Notes under the pieces: generated by a model
The model's database searches: none
Seen by the model: the letters and a program-made list of their open reading frames with translations, nothing else
Told to the model about the DNA's origin: nothing
Assembly (NCBI GenBank): GCA_002270565.1
Contig: NQMI01000038.1
Coordinates: 227,332 to 291,331 of the forward strand
Reading direction: 5' to 3'
From: Stenocarpella maydis
Lineage: Eukaryota; Ascomycota; Sordariomycetes; Diaporthales; Diaporthaceae
Length of the DNA stretch: 64,000 bases
Part shown: piece after piece, positions 12,289 through 23,093 of the stretch
Numbering within the stretch: position 1 is the first letter of the stretch
Layout of the letters: each line of letters begins with the position of its first letter
Translations under genes and position numbers: made by a program

Positions 12289-13523
12289 CTATATATCCAA
12301 GGTAGTTGGCACATTATGTTTCAACGTCAGTACTTTGGTCTTGCCGTTCCTTTCCACGGCCTCCGTAGCCGCTGCTGTCTCGATCCTCCAAGGTGGGATG
12401 CACCTGTGCGCTTATCAGTCCTGACCAGAGGTCGGCTTCTCAGGAGAAAGGTTGGGCAGGGTACTACTTACGCCTCATCGTGAAGGCACCAGATGACCTC
12501 TGATGGGCAGCCGAGCCACCCGGCCTTTTTAGCAGCGAACTCGGCCGCAGAGCCGTCGAACGGCCGGCCGTTGAGGTTGGCCCGTCCGGCGATGGCCATG
12601 ATGGCAATGTCAGGCTTTGGCTGCAGGTCCCTCAGGACACCCTCGTAGCCCCCCAGGTGCGCGCTCCACAGCAGCGCCCTCGCCCCGATGACGAAGTTGA
12701 ACATGAGCTGCCCGCCGTCGCTGTGGGAGAAGACGTTGCGCCTGCGGTCCCCGACGTATTCGATAAAGGACCGGTGGCCTGGCGTGAGCTTCTCCGGCGG
12801 CATGAGGGTGCCCATGCGCAAGAGGCCGTACTTCATACCAAAGGTGATGTCGAGGGTGCAGCTGTAGGGGCTGGCGGACCCCCTGTAGACGGTTGCGGTG
12901 TCGATAACCTCGGGGTGATCCTCTGGCATGAAGCAGTGCAATGAGGGCCAGACGTCCACTGAGAGTGCGGCCAGTGTGTGCAGTGGTCTCTTGGGCGCAC
13001 CGGGAAAGCCCGGCGCAGCGAGGGATGGGTCGGCACTGGCTCTGTCACGGGTCTCGCGCGTGAAGAGAGGTATGCGCTCGCCACCCTGGACAGGGAGCAA
13101 CTGGTCTTCGGGAACACCGGCATCCCTCATGAGATTGATGGCCTCGTTGTTCGCGATGATGATGGCGCCGGTCTTGATAGCGAGACGATCCGCACCAGGA
13201 AGACTATTGTTCACTCCACTGTTAGTTTCATGTGAGGGTCATCCGGGAGGCGCCACTGGCATGGGGATTCCCGCGTGCAGTTACTAACTGGTCAAAGTGC
13301 GCATGGGATATGAAAATGTAGTCGGCATGATCTACATCGTCGATGGAGAGATATGACGGCAGAATGGATGGCCTGTCGAGCCAAGTGTCGAGGAAAATGG
13401 TCACGCCCCTGGCCCGTAGCCGGAACGTTGTAGCTCCTGTCCAGAGTCAGCCCTTGGAAGCCATGAAACAAGTCACGTTGTCCAGCCCGACGAACCAAAC
13501 CACTCCAGAGCTGAGCCTTCCAT
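12289..13523 (-). CDS. Metallo-beta-lactamase-fold hydrolase, 340 aa, intact
   Basis: Four exons read cleanly: 13523-13496, 13436-13289, 13203-12472 and 12403-12289. They are separated by GT-AG introns of 59, 85 and 68 nt, and the sum is exactly 341 codons including stop. The start is the ATG at 13523 (MEGSALEWFG). Splicing at 13204-13288 creates the metal-binding signature H54-A-H56-F-D58-H59, followed by LPGADRLAIKTGAIIIA. Later histidines in WSAHLGGYEG and the C-terminal WCLHDE are candidate ligands. The protein belongs to the widespread fungal cytosolic MBL-fold group of unknown substrate. All splice junctions and the active site are intact although the gene lies inside DNA that disrupts a helicase gene. 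It may therefore be transposon cargo, a nested insertion or a misplaced contig. No signal peptide or membrane segment is seen. Confidence 0.85.
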
Positions 13524-13861
13524 CGCCGGATCAGAGAAGGCTGGTCTAGTAAACAATGGATAGAATGCCTGAGTACCTGGAAGAGGATATTCTTGCGCTG
13601 ATGCCGGCCCACTGTCAGTCACGTCGGCCGACCACTTCTCCAGGTCTTGTGGGCGTCGGTGGCCCGCACAATATGTGCTAAAACATGGTTGACGCGGCTG
13701 TGGGTAAGTATTTAAGCCGCGCGGGGAGCCGGCGGGGTATTGACACGAGATGATGTGCCACAGCCGAGGTCGCCTCCCCGTGACAGCCACGACCTGGTCT
13801 CTCAAGAGGAGAAGCCTAACAATTCCTACGGCGACCAAGCAGCCAGTAGTTAGCTGCACCC

Positions 13862-13996
13862 ACGGCTCACGCCGGGACCGCGCGGGAACCACTGTCTCGG
13901 AAAAACGAGAGTTACCCCCCCCCTGGCTAAATTAGCATTTGCCGCACGTGCCACCAAAATTTGGCTGGGCGGTTAGGAAACGTACAATTCTCGCCG
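13862..13996 (-). repeat. Dispersed repeat of about 130 bp, copy 1
   Basis: In reverse complement this stretch matches 26052-26165. Shared landmarks are GCGAGAATTGT, GTTTCCTAAC, AAATTTTGGTGGCACGTGCG, GCTAATTTAGCC, a G-run and CAGACAGTGG. It lies 339 bp upstream of the metallo-hydrolase start. It could be the end of an undescribed element. Confidence 0.7.
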
Positions 13997-14018
13997 GAAC
14001 AACCACATCAACGTCGTC

Positions 14019-14411
14019 AAAGTATGAATTATTATTTATTAACTGGATGTCTACTGCTTTAAAACCCCTAATCTGTAGAATTAGTTGTCCTAGGGGGTTG
14101 GCTGCTCTTTATTATTGATGTCATTATAGTAGATGCAGATCTCCAGGTGAGTGCTGCTTCGTAGCCGAGGGTGGCAGCAAATACTACAGGTTGAATACTC
14201 AAACCAGTCGCCATTATTATCACCACCTGGAACACCTACAGCAGCTTGCTGCTAGCTGAGGAAGGCCTGGGTTGGTTGTATAGGGTCTGGGATCTCACCG
14301 TAGCAACGCTAGTGCCGGTGCTCACGCTGCTCAGCAAGATAACGATCATAAGCATGCTGCTCAGCATCAGTATATCCTTTAACACATCCATAATAGTGGA
14401 ATAGCTTAGAG
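14019..14411 (+). repeat. 393-bp direct repeat, copy 2
   Basis: This is the second copy of 11657-12049. Here it continues without a gap into the rest of the insertion. The left breakpoint is sharp at AAAGTATGAATT, directly after the block that holds the metallo-hydrolase gene. Confidence 0.85.
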
Positions 14412-15758
14412 AGCCCATAATAAATGCTAGTCTGGCCTTTAAAGATCTAAGAAGTAGGCCTATTATAATTAACGCTAGAACCTAATATACCTCAGCTTGG
14501 GAGGATCAACCTGCATTGGGGATATTGGCCACAGGTTGGCAAAGTACTATGATTATACCTTAGCTGCCTGGTTGGGGACTCCATCTTAACCTTACTACTG
14601 GTAGGTTAGCTTGATAGCGGGGCAACTTCAATAACTTCCTGTATAGCTTGGGCAAGTAGATGATACCTAGAAGTAGCAGGCTCCTTATGCTAACTGGGTT
14701 ATATGGTGAGACTGGGTGCTAGGTAACGGGGCTAAAGATGAGCCAGGTGCTGGGACTCTTAGTGTTTAGCAGGGTTAGCACCCTTAGGAGGGGATATTAA
14801 TTCTATAGCTGCCTAATAATAAGGCAAAAAGAGGGCAGAAAGGGCCTGCTAAATAATAAATTCTTGGGATTATAGAGTATTTAGCAGAAATTTCTGTAGA
14901 TGAGGATGGGGGGTCTTGCCTTTATAGCCTGGTGGGTAAACCAATAGGCAAAGCAGTTCTTCACCAGCTACTTGCCACACTTTAGGGCAAACTATATAAG
15001 GGATTTAATATTCTAATAGCTATAATACTACTTAGCAATGCCCTTAATCTTATAGTTATAGATCTCACTATTATCACAAGTATCGCGTTTATAGGGTTTA
15101 AAAGGATCCTTACTACCGCCTGATAGGTTAGGAGGAGGAGGGCTAGCAGCAGCTGATATATTAAGCACAGCTGCAAAGACTATAGGAGGATATTTTAGCA
15201 ATGGGAATTACTTCTAATAATGAAAATCAGTTAATAAGAAAAGAATTAAATATAGGTTAGAGGAAAAAAGTTAATATTAATAGTTAACATTAGTGGGAAT
15301 AGTAATATGCAGGAAGCAAACCATCTGCAGCAGGCACTAGTGGCTGCAGCCCCTAGCTAACTAAGCAACCCAAGCATGCTCCATATTAACCACGCCTCTT
15401 TATCATTAATACTATAGAAACTACTAAATAATATAAATTAACTATTTTAAAGTAACTTGGTAATAGATTTAGTCTGTTCTAAAGGCGTCCTTTTGTTATT
15501 TCTAGGGGGTTCCCCTCTAGGACCCCCTGCCTGCGGCGCTGAGCCTACAGCGCCTTACTACACCCCCTTCCGACTCACGCCCCCTTCCGGCTCACGCCTT
15601 CCTCTTTAATAACGGATGATTTTCAACAATATATCTTCTTAATAATTTTCTCTCAGCTAAATACTTTTAGAGGTATATCATTATTAACCAATCAAGACTT
15701 AAGGATTCTTAACGGACCAATCTAAACTTAGATAACTTTCGGGTAATTACGCTGGGTA
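14412..15758. other. Body of the insertion, no intact gene
   Basis: This is moderately AT-rich DNA with stops in all frames, ending at the right inverted repeat. GC-rich words CGACTCACGCCCCC / CGGCTCACGCC recur near 15570-15600. I recognise no transposase motif. Confidence 0.4.
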
Positions 15759-15823
15759 AGAACGCTATGCGGGCTGCATATCTCGCACGCTTCGCATGCT
15801 CGATACACGTCCCGCTCCGCTGA
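15759..15823 (-). repeat. Right inverted repeat of the insertion
   Basis: This is the reverse-orientation partner of 10957-11034. The outermost base is the A at 15823, and helicase coding sequence resumes within about 15 bases (frame with NKDRREWRLDSS). Confidence 0.75.
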
Positions 15824-17431
15824 ACAAGGATCGGAGGGAATGGCGGCTGGACAGCTCCACCGTCAGCATCACAGCCAAGCTGGCCAACGTTAGAGAAGCA
15901 GATTTGCAACAAGCAATTGGCGTCTACCGGAGACGGACAGAAGGAACCCTGGTGGGCTTTCCATGTCTGCTTCCCGCCACCTTCACTCCTATCCCGGAGA
16001 AGATGCAAAAATGATCAGAGCTCCCCAACTACCATTCCCGCGAATGGGTTATTCCAGATCCTGCAGACAACCTGACGAAGGGCATTAGGGGCCGTGGTGT
16101 CTGCCCACCCATGCCTCAATACGCCCGAGAACCTGGGTTCCTATTTCGACTGGAGCCGATTGTCACCGGAAGTAACAAGAGCCTTTCCATTAGCGCTGAA
16201 GCATCACCAGAGGACTCGTAGTTCCTTGGTCAACTCATAAAAGAGACGAGCCTCGACCGCGGCCAGTGTAGCGCGCTGAGAGCTGCCCTTACTCGCGAAT
16301 ATGCTTTGATTCAAGGTCCACCGGGGACTGGTAAATCGTACCTTGGCGTCAAGCTGCTCCAGGTCCTCCTTTCCTGCAAAGATAGAGCTGCCCTTGGACC
16401 TATCATCATCATGTAAGCCCTCCACTCACATGCTCTTGTTTAGGATACGGCCATGCCGCCTTTTATTTTTCTTTTGAATTGTTTGTCCATGGTGCCATCA
16501 GTCACTGACTTGTTCAAATTAAGCTGCCAGACGAGCCATGAGGAACTCGAGAAACTCGAGGTCCGTGCTTCCAAGCTACGCCAGGCGATGGATGTTGAAC
16601 AGCAACCTTGCAAGAAGCTATTTGATACCATCCTCGAAGCCAAGGCTCGAGATCCTTCGGGTTCATCCACCCCTAACACAACTATCAACACGCTGCCCAA
16701 AGCAGCGCCGGAACGGCATTTGATATTGGCAGCTTGCATAGGGAAGCTACGAGTTCGAGCAATCATGCTTCAAGATAAGATTTCTCTGCAGAGAAGGCGT
16801 CTGCCGTCCTTTCAATTGGCACGCAGCTCCTGGAGGCAGCTCAGGGTCTCCTGCGCGACTGCGAGACTCTTTCTTAGGAGAGCTCGGAGCACAGTTTACC
16901 AAGTATACAGTCATCTGCGCACTCACGCATGCCAATATAGCCTCAACCTTGCAACGTTCGCGACTGCCCCAAAGCCAGCGCGAAATGGGCTGCATTGAAA
17001 GTTCAAAGGCGTTGCTTGGAAAATCCAAAACACTGTGCGACACACCATTCGACGGAGCCGCAGAGTTGGCCGAGCAGGTGGATGCAGCCCTTCAGCGCTT
17101 GACTGGTGAACGGCGCGAGGATTTTACGGCAGATGAGATGAAAGCGATCAAGCTCGCCATGATCGGCGGCTCGGGGGGGGGGGGGCGGTCAGCACCCATT
17201 AAGGTCACTGGTATAAATGTCAGAATGGTCATGGCACTAAGAAAACCCCCGATGTAGGAGCTGGAGTAGCCGAGCCATTTCCGGCGCAAAGCTGACATAT
17301 TACTGTTTGCTATCGGAGACAGTGGTATGCCCATGGAAGAGGCACGATTTCCAGAATGTGGATCCAGAATTGGTGGTCAAAACCACCAATTTTTGCCTAC
17401 GGTAAGACGGGCTGACGAGATGGAGAACTAG
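15824..17431 (+). pseudogene. ZNFX1/NFX1-type SF1 helicase, 3' part with RZ finger
   Basis: This continues the gene begun at 9560. In order: STVSITAKLANVREADLQ and VGFPCLLPATFTPI (15855-16000); a family-like LDRGQCSALRAALTREYALI block; Walker A GPPGTGKS at 16315-16338; and LGPIIIM, followed by a GTAAGC donor at 16413. The rest of the helicase core, normally several hundred residues, is missing or unrecognisable. The C-terminal end is an RZ-type zinc finger: HWYKCQNGH at 17206-17232, then after an apparent intron IGDSGMPMEEARFPECGSRIGGQNH, ending at TAG 17429-17431. Two finger cysteines are replaced (Ser in DSG, Phe in ARFPECG). In-frame stops occur at 16012-16014 and 16219-16221. A run of 13 G at 17173-17185 precedes the finger. 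Confidence 0.75.
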
Positions 17432-17874
17432 CTTTGTGTATTTTCTATCTATACAAGGGGTTCGAAATCGCGCACAGGCGCAGGCTAAGAAGCGAGGTGT
17501 AATTATCACGAGGGCAATGGGCATCAGCATGCCTCTCAGGAGGTGCGAACAAGGCGGTCTGGGAGGCCAAGTGAACCGAGTCGCCGGAGGCGGGAAGAAT
17601 TTTGAATGGCTGGCGGGGAGATGCTCTTCGCCCAAGCGGTTTGGCATGCGGCCTTCGAGGTCTAAGTTCAAGAAAAAAAGAAAAGAAGAGGAAGTAGGTA
17701 GAAATAAAGTTGATGTCTCATGAAGTTCTTTCACCCTGAAGCCTTTTTCTTTGACCTGCAGAACTCTTTCTGTATCTGATCATGTACGAGTATGGTCAAC
17801 AATAAAAAATCCTGAAAACCCTGGCTTTCATGAGAATCCAAGCTCTACCACACAGGCACTTCTTCATTATTCGG
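17432..17874. other. Intergenic, convergent 3' ends
   Basis: This lies between the helicase relic and the 3' end of the HNH-like gene. No gene is seen. A purine-rich AAGAAAAAAAGAAAAGAAGAG tract lies near 17670. Confidence 0.4.
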
Positions 17875-19198
17875 CTACAGCGGAATGTATTCCCCAATCG
17901 CCTCAAGAGCCGCGAGCTCTTCCGTGGTGACAATACCCAGTCTCTCCTCGTCCTCCTCTCCCTCCCGGTGCTCATGTATCACCGCATCCTGGATATCCTC
18001 ATCATCATCTTCGATGACAATAATAGGGACTTGCGACTGGCCATTGCTCCTGGCCAGCAGCCTTGCACTTCGCCGAACATGAGGAGCCGGTGGCGGCTCC
18101 GGCGACGGGGCGCGAGCTTCCGTCTCTCGCAGGTTGAAACGGCCGGTCGCCTTTTTCTGCTTCTTCAAGGCGAGCTTCTCCTGCTGCTTGCTCATTGCTG
18201 CCCTCGCCTTCCCCTTTCTTCGCCGCACCACATTCACGCCATCGCCGTACCTTCTGATCAGCTCGGGGGTGGTGGCGCGCTGCATTCTGAGGACGTGGGC
18301 CTGAATACTCGGGTCAGCCTTGAGCAGGCCAACCTCGTAGTAAAAGTTCGCCAGTGTCCGGTTGTTGTGGGCTCTGTGGACGGCGTCATGACAGGGGCGG
18401 CAGAGGAAGGCGATGCTGGCCCTCTGGTCCAGGGTATACCTGCCCGCATACTTCTTTGTGATCTCTTGGGGATACAGATGATGCTTTGTGATCAGGCAGC
18501 CGGGGCCCCAACGGACGATGCGGACACAGAGCTCGCAGATGTCGCGGCGGATCGAGACCCGCGCTGGGACCGGCGCTGGGACTCGAGCAGAGGCTCGTGG
18601 AGGTACTCGTAGGGGGGCTGGTGGGGGGGCTCGAGCAGCGCGGCGCGGCCGCAAGCGGCTTGAGATGGGAGCTTGATCGTTGAGCAGAGCGTATTGACGA
18701 GGAGGCAGATTGAGGATTGTGTAGTTCTGGTGTATACCCTCGCCATCGCGTTGCTCGCCTGCAACACCTTGGTCTCCTTCGTCGGACGGAAGTCTTGTCA
18801 GGTCGATGGCGTCGCGCACGTCCTCCCACTCGTCACCGTCGCCCTCATCAGTGTCATCACTGAGGCCCATCAGGTCGATGACTTCCACTGTGCCTACCTC
18901 CCTAGACACTGGGGGCAAATGCGGCGCCAGAGGTCGCGGAGCCAACGAAGGTAGTGATTGCGGCAGTGGCAATTGAGGCAGCCGAGGTGCAGGAATATGC
19001 TGCCGTGGCTGTGGAAAACGCGATTCCCAGAGCTGTGGCATAGCGTTGGCTGGAGGACCTGGGCCAGACTCCAGGTTGTCCTGTTGCGATGAGTCAGGAT
19101 TCCGAGTGCCAGAAAAGAAGACATTGGAGATGGCGAGGGAGACTTACCTGGGAATTCCTGGCACGGACGGGGATGTTGATGGGGGTGAAGGAACTCAT
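17875..19198 (-). CDS. HNH-endonuclease-like protein, 418 aa
   Basis: Exon 1 is 19198-19148 (17 codons, MSSFTPINIPVR...), the intron is 19081-19147 (GTAAGT...CAACAG), and exon 2 is 19080-17875, in frame throughout. The central module has two zinc-knuckle pairs, CELC and LCRPCHDAVHR, bracketing TKHHLYP. This is the usual HNH layout, although the middle Asn is not obvious, so activity is uncertain. The flanks are disordered, Pro/Arg-rich and carry acidic patches. Two hydrophobic-then-acidic stretches, VEVIDLMGLSDDTDE near the N-terminus and PIIVIEDDDEDI near the C-terminus, look like SUMO-interaction motifs. A lysine-rich helix (KQQEKLALKKQKK) follows the HNH core and could bind nucleic acid. 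Nuclear location is likely by inference. The gene sits between a dead helicase and transposon-rich DNA but is intact. Confidence 0.75.
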
Positions 19199-19640
19199 GA
19201 CGGACACTCAACAAACTCGTCGCTGCTCATGAGCAGGTGGAAGCATTTCGCTGACAAGTTGGGGCAGACCCAACGTGCAAGAAGTACAGAAGGGGTGAAG
19301 GAGGCGAACGAGGTGGTTGGCCCTGCCTTCTCGACAGACCTTTTCGATAGAGCTTGTCGAGAGAGAGCTGCCTCCTGGCTGGCCTAAGTCAGGAAGGCTA
19401 CCAGGGTACACACATTCACTTGGACGAAGCACTTTACCTCGACAGAAGAAATACCTTCAGAACCTCCTTAGCTATTGGATCCATCATAAATTACATGCTA
19501 CATCACCTTCCACAATGTCTTGCTTACAAGTGGTGGCTATGTCTACCTACTTGGTACCAATGCTTCCATAACATGGGCGGTCAACTCTCAGCCACCACTC
19601 CTACCTGGAAATCCTTACTTCAAACTTTCTTATTACAGTG
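19199..19640. other. 5' flank of the HNH gene up to AT-rich block 2
   Basis: Composition is balanced until about 19640, where it falls abruptly to AT-rich. Short overlapping frames exist, one with a Trp-rich stretch near 19530, but I recognise no family. Confidence 0.35.
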
Positions 19641-21798
19641 AAATAAAATCCTATAAATATAAAATATCTTAATATTTATAAATTATTAGTATTTCTTATA
19701 ATAAAGTCTATTAATAAGTAGTAAAGTTTTATTATTTTTATTAACTTTAGCTAACTTTAGTACCTCTTATACATTAAATACTTAATAAAAGTTAAAATAA
19801 ATATAATATAAAGAACTAAAAAGTAGCTAGGTTTAAGAAGTAGCTAGTTTTTAATAAATTTATTAACTTTAGGCTATCTTAATACTTACTTAAGGCTAAG
19901 TATAGCAGACACATAAGTGACTATTGCTTAGTCAGCTACTGATTAGATAGCAGATGATTAGTTAGCCCTAGGCACCTACTTAAATACTACTTAGTAGCCC
20001 ACAATAGCTAGAAACAATCAACTGCATATCTATTATTTAACTATACCCTAAGATAACTCCTATAAGTAGTAGTTATAATACTATACTATAAAGAGAATAT
20101 TGCAATTAATTTCAATTACCTTATAAAAACAAATTTAACTTAGTTAGTATCCCGCTAATACTAAAATATACCTTATTAAGAGAAGCTTTATTATAATACC
20201 TTTATTACTTTATAAACTACTACAACTATAATAATGCCTTTAATAATTATTAATAGCAACTTACTAACTATATTCTAATAGAGATATACCCGCCTAGGAC
20301 TTCTCTAATAATAGCAAGACTAACTACTATACCTGCTTAAAATAGCATAAAGTATAATATAACTAACTATTATGCCTACTTAAGAAAATAGGAGATAAAG
20401 ATTTTAACTATTTACCTATAGATATTTACCTATAATTATGCTAATAGTCTATTTAACTAATAGCCTTAAGTTAAGCTAAGTATAAAATCTTCTCTATAAA
20501 CAGGTAACCTTAATAGTTCCTCCTATAATACTACTTTAATCCTAAGCAATCTTATTATTATGGATACTATAAGTTTCCCTATCTTTTTTTGCCTATAGGG
20601 AAGTTAGAGCTATTTACCCTCTTTATCTCATTTAATACTTACCAGCTATATTTATAATTTATTTTATCTACTTAATTTTCTTTTATTACCATCTATGGAA
20701 GGGAGAGTGTTCTAGCCTAATAAACTTTTATTATTAAGTTGGAAGAATATTAATACTCTTACTAAAGACTCATTAAGATAATTTAGGCGCCTAATAAGCT
20801 ATCTAATGAAAGTATTATCTAAAAGGTTTTATAATAGTAATCTTTTTAAAAAAGATAATATTAATAATTATTCTCTTTAGCTTACTTACTTTAAGATAGT
20901 AATATATCTAAAGATAATACTAAGAACCTATATAAGAGTATTATTATAGAGCTTAAGTTCGGGAGCCTATTAGAGCTTATAAGCTTTAATAATAATAATA
21001 CTTTTATTATATATATTTATTATATTAAAAATAATATAAATATGGTTTATATGAAAAGCTAAATTACTATATAAATAGCTAAAAAGATAGACTTTAAGGT
21101 TAATAAAGTATCAGGTTTAATAAGTATTTAATTAAAGGCTTAAGATTAAATAGTAATGTTAAGACTTTATTTAATTTATGTTTTAAGATAAGTATTAAGA
21201 ATCTTTCCTATAACTCTATATCATATCCCTTGTTTTCTTTTAGTATCTTTAGATAATATAAGGACTTTTCTAATAATCTTTTACATAATATAGATAAGCC
21301 ATAAATTATTTAAGAAATTAAGTATAAGTCTTCTTAGTAACTTAATTACTTTAAGCATAAACCTTTAAAATGCCCTAATAATCTTTAATAAATAATACCC
21401 TTTTCTACTTATATAAGTATAACCTCCTTTATTTAAGTTAAGCTTAAGTAAGAAAAGATAGGTATTTTTGACCTTAAATATAAGAATCCTAATAATATTA
21501 ATATGGTTACTATTAGTAAAGACCTTATTTTTATTAATATTTGAAGCTTCGTTATCTACTATAATTAGGATATTATTATACTTAACCCTAGTTATTAATT
21601 TAACTAATAGAGGAAGTTTAACTATAAAGTCTAAACTAATTAATTTCTATAGTCCTTTAGGTATTAATAGCAATTATAATAGCCTATATAGCTTATATTT
21701 ATCTAGCTTACTTTTATTATAAATATTACATTTACTAATACCTTTTATAATAGCATCACTTATATTTAGGAAGTTCTAGTATTATCTAAGTTATAAGT
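19641..21798. repeat. AT-rich, RIP-like block 2
   Basis: TpA-rich, CpG-poor sequence with stops in all frames and sharp edges, as in block 1. It runs directly into the 5' LTR at 21799. Its last 172 bases (21627-21798) are repeated after the N at 22323 as the flank of the second LTR copy. Confidence 0.75.
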
Positions 21799-22322
21799 TG
21801 TTAAACGGAACCGCTCAGCAGGGCGTTGGTACTCCGTGCAAGGAGTTACCCTAGACTTCGTTGTAAGGAGTTACCCTAGACTTTCTAGCAAGGAGTTACC
21901 CTAGACTTGCGAGTCAGGCGATTTTCGCTAAGTACGCCCAGTGCGTGCGTGACGCAAGATGAGTTTGGTGGCCGTGAGTCGATTATTTTGGCCTGCATTT
22001 GCACCTTAATTCAGACCTCTGCATTACCCTTATTTCTTACCCAAAAAGTATATAACTTAGTGCATTGGATAGCTTGATTTCTGAAGTTTATATGTACTTA
22101 ATTTGGGCATTGCTAGGGCTATGGTTGGCTGGTTGCTTGGAACCAAAGATGGTGTGTTGGAAGGGCGAATTTTCCGGCATTTGCAAATTTGCACCAGAGC
22201 CTACCGCAGCGTGCCCAGGGGTGAGACGACGTCGGAGGGTATATAAGGAGGGCTTACAGAAGCCCAACTTAATTCAATACAAAGTTGTCCAGACCATTGT
22301 CAATCGTCCCAATTCGCCTCAG
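21799..22322 (+). repeat. LTR copy A (3' truncated at N)
   Basis: This starts TGTTAAACGG and is cut by the N at 22323. Together with its 5' flank (21627-22322) it is repeated at 22324-23019 with only a few differences, those noticed being C/T or G/A. Confidence 0.85.
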
Positions 22323-22323
22323 N
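22323..22323. other. Single N joining duplicated sequence
   Basis: The 696 bases before this N are repeated directly after it, a pattern expected when overlapping contig ends are placed end to end. Confidence 0.9.
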
Positions 22324-22495
22324 AAGTCTAAACTAATTAATTTCTATAGTCCTTTAGGTATTAATAGCAATTATAATAGCCTATATAGCTTATATTTATC
22401 TAGCTTACTTTTATTATAAATATTACATTTACTAATACCTTTTATAATAGCATCACTTATATTTAGGAAGTTCTAGTATTATCTAAGTTATAAGT

Positions 22496-23091
22496 TGTTA
22501 AACGGAACCGCTCAGCAGGGCGTTGGTACTCCGTGCAAGGAGTTACCCTAGACTTCGTTGTAAGGAGTTACCCTAGACTTTCTAGCAAGGAGTTACCCTA
22601 GACTTGCGAGTCAGGCGATTTTCGCTAAGTACGCCCAGTGCGTGCGTGACGCAAGATGAGTTTGGTGGCCGTGAGTCGATTATTTTGGCCTGCATTTGCA
22701 CCTTAATTTAGACCTCTGCATTACCCTTATTTCTTACCCAAAAAGTATATAACTTAGTGCATTGGATAGCTTGATTTCTGAAGTTTATATGTACTTAATT
22801 TGGGCATTGCTAGGGCTATGGTTGGCTAGTTGCTTGGAACCAAAGATGGTGTGTTGGAAGGGCGAATTTTCCGGCATTTGCAAATTTGCACCAGAGCCTA
22901 CCGCAGCGTGCCCAGGGGTGAGACGACGTCGGAGGGTATATAAGGAGGGCTTACAGAAGCCCAACTTAATTCAATACAAAGTTGTCCAGACCATTGTCAA
23001 TCGTCCCAATTCGCCTCAGAGCACCATACTGCGACCCTGCCGAAACACACACACGCTGAACTGAATGCTATTCTATAGCACAAATTCATCA
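22496..23091 (+). repeat. LTR copy B (complete, 5' LTR)
   Basis: This is 596 bp, TG...CA. Near its start it holds three direct copies of AAGGAGTTACCCTAGACTT. Further on it has a TATATAAGG box at about 22937 and a downstream GAAGCCCAACTTAATTCAA stretch where transcription may start. It is followed by the primer binding site, so it acts as the 5' LTR. Confidence 0.85.
22544..22603 (+). promoter_or_regulatory. Triple direct repeat in the LTR upstream region
   Basis: Three copies of a roughly 22-base unit with core GGAGTTACCCTAGACTT lie head to tail in the U3 part of the LTR, upstream of its TATA box. The same array is in copies A and C, and partly in D. Repeats at this place often act as enhancer elements in LTR elements, but that role is inferred. 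Confidence 0.6.
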
Positions 23092-23093
23092 GA

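Larger units (their letters stand above)
10957..15823. mobile_element. Insertion with inverted-repeat ends inside the helicase gene
   Basis: Both ends begin TCAGCGGAGCGGGA reading inwards. Similarity continues inwards for about 65-78 bases, including a small ATCTCGCA/TGCGAGAT hairpin. The outer flanks are the two halves of one helicase gene, so this is an insertion. Ends starting CAGCGG and a length of 4.87 kb would suit a hAT-like DNA transposon, but no transposase was recognised and I could not see a matching target duplication. The inside contains a moderately AT-rich body, an N gap at 12054-12057, direct repeats of 393 bp, and an intact metallo-beta-lactamase-fold gene. The composite inside may be a nested insertion, captured cargo, or partly an assembly error. 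Confidence 0.65.

Noticed and set aside
10957..15823. Identification of the insertion as a definite hAT transposon
   Set aside because: The CAG start of the inverted repeats fits, but no transposase and no 8-bp target duplication could be seen, so only a generic inverted-repeat insertion is claimed.
21468..21722. 84-codon hydrophobic frame in AT-rich DNA
   Set aside because: It is Leu/Ile-rich because of the TTA/ATA composition of the RIP-like block. No membrane-protein family is recognised.
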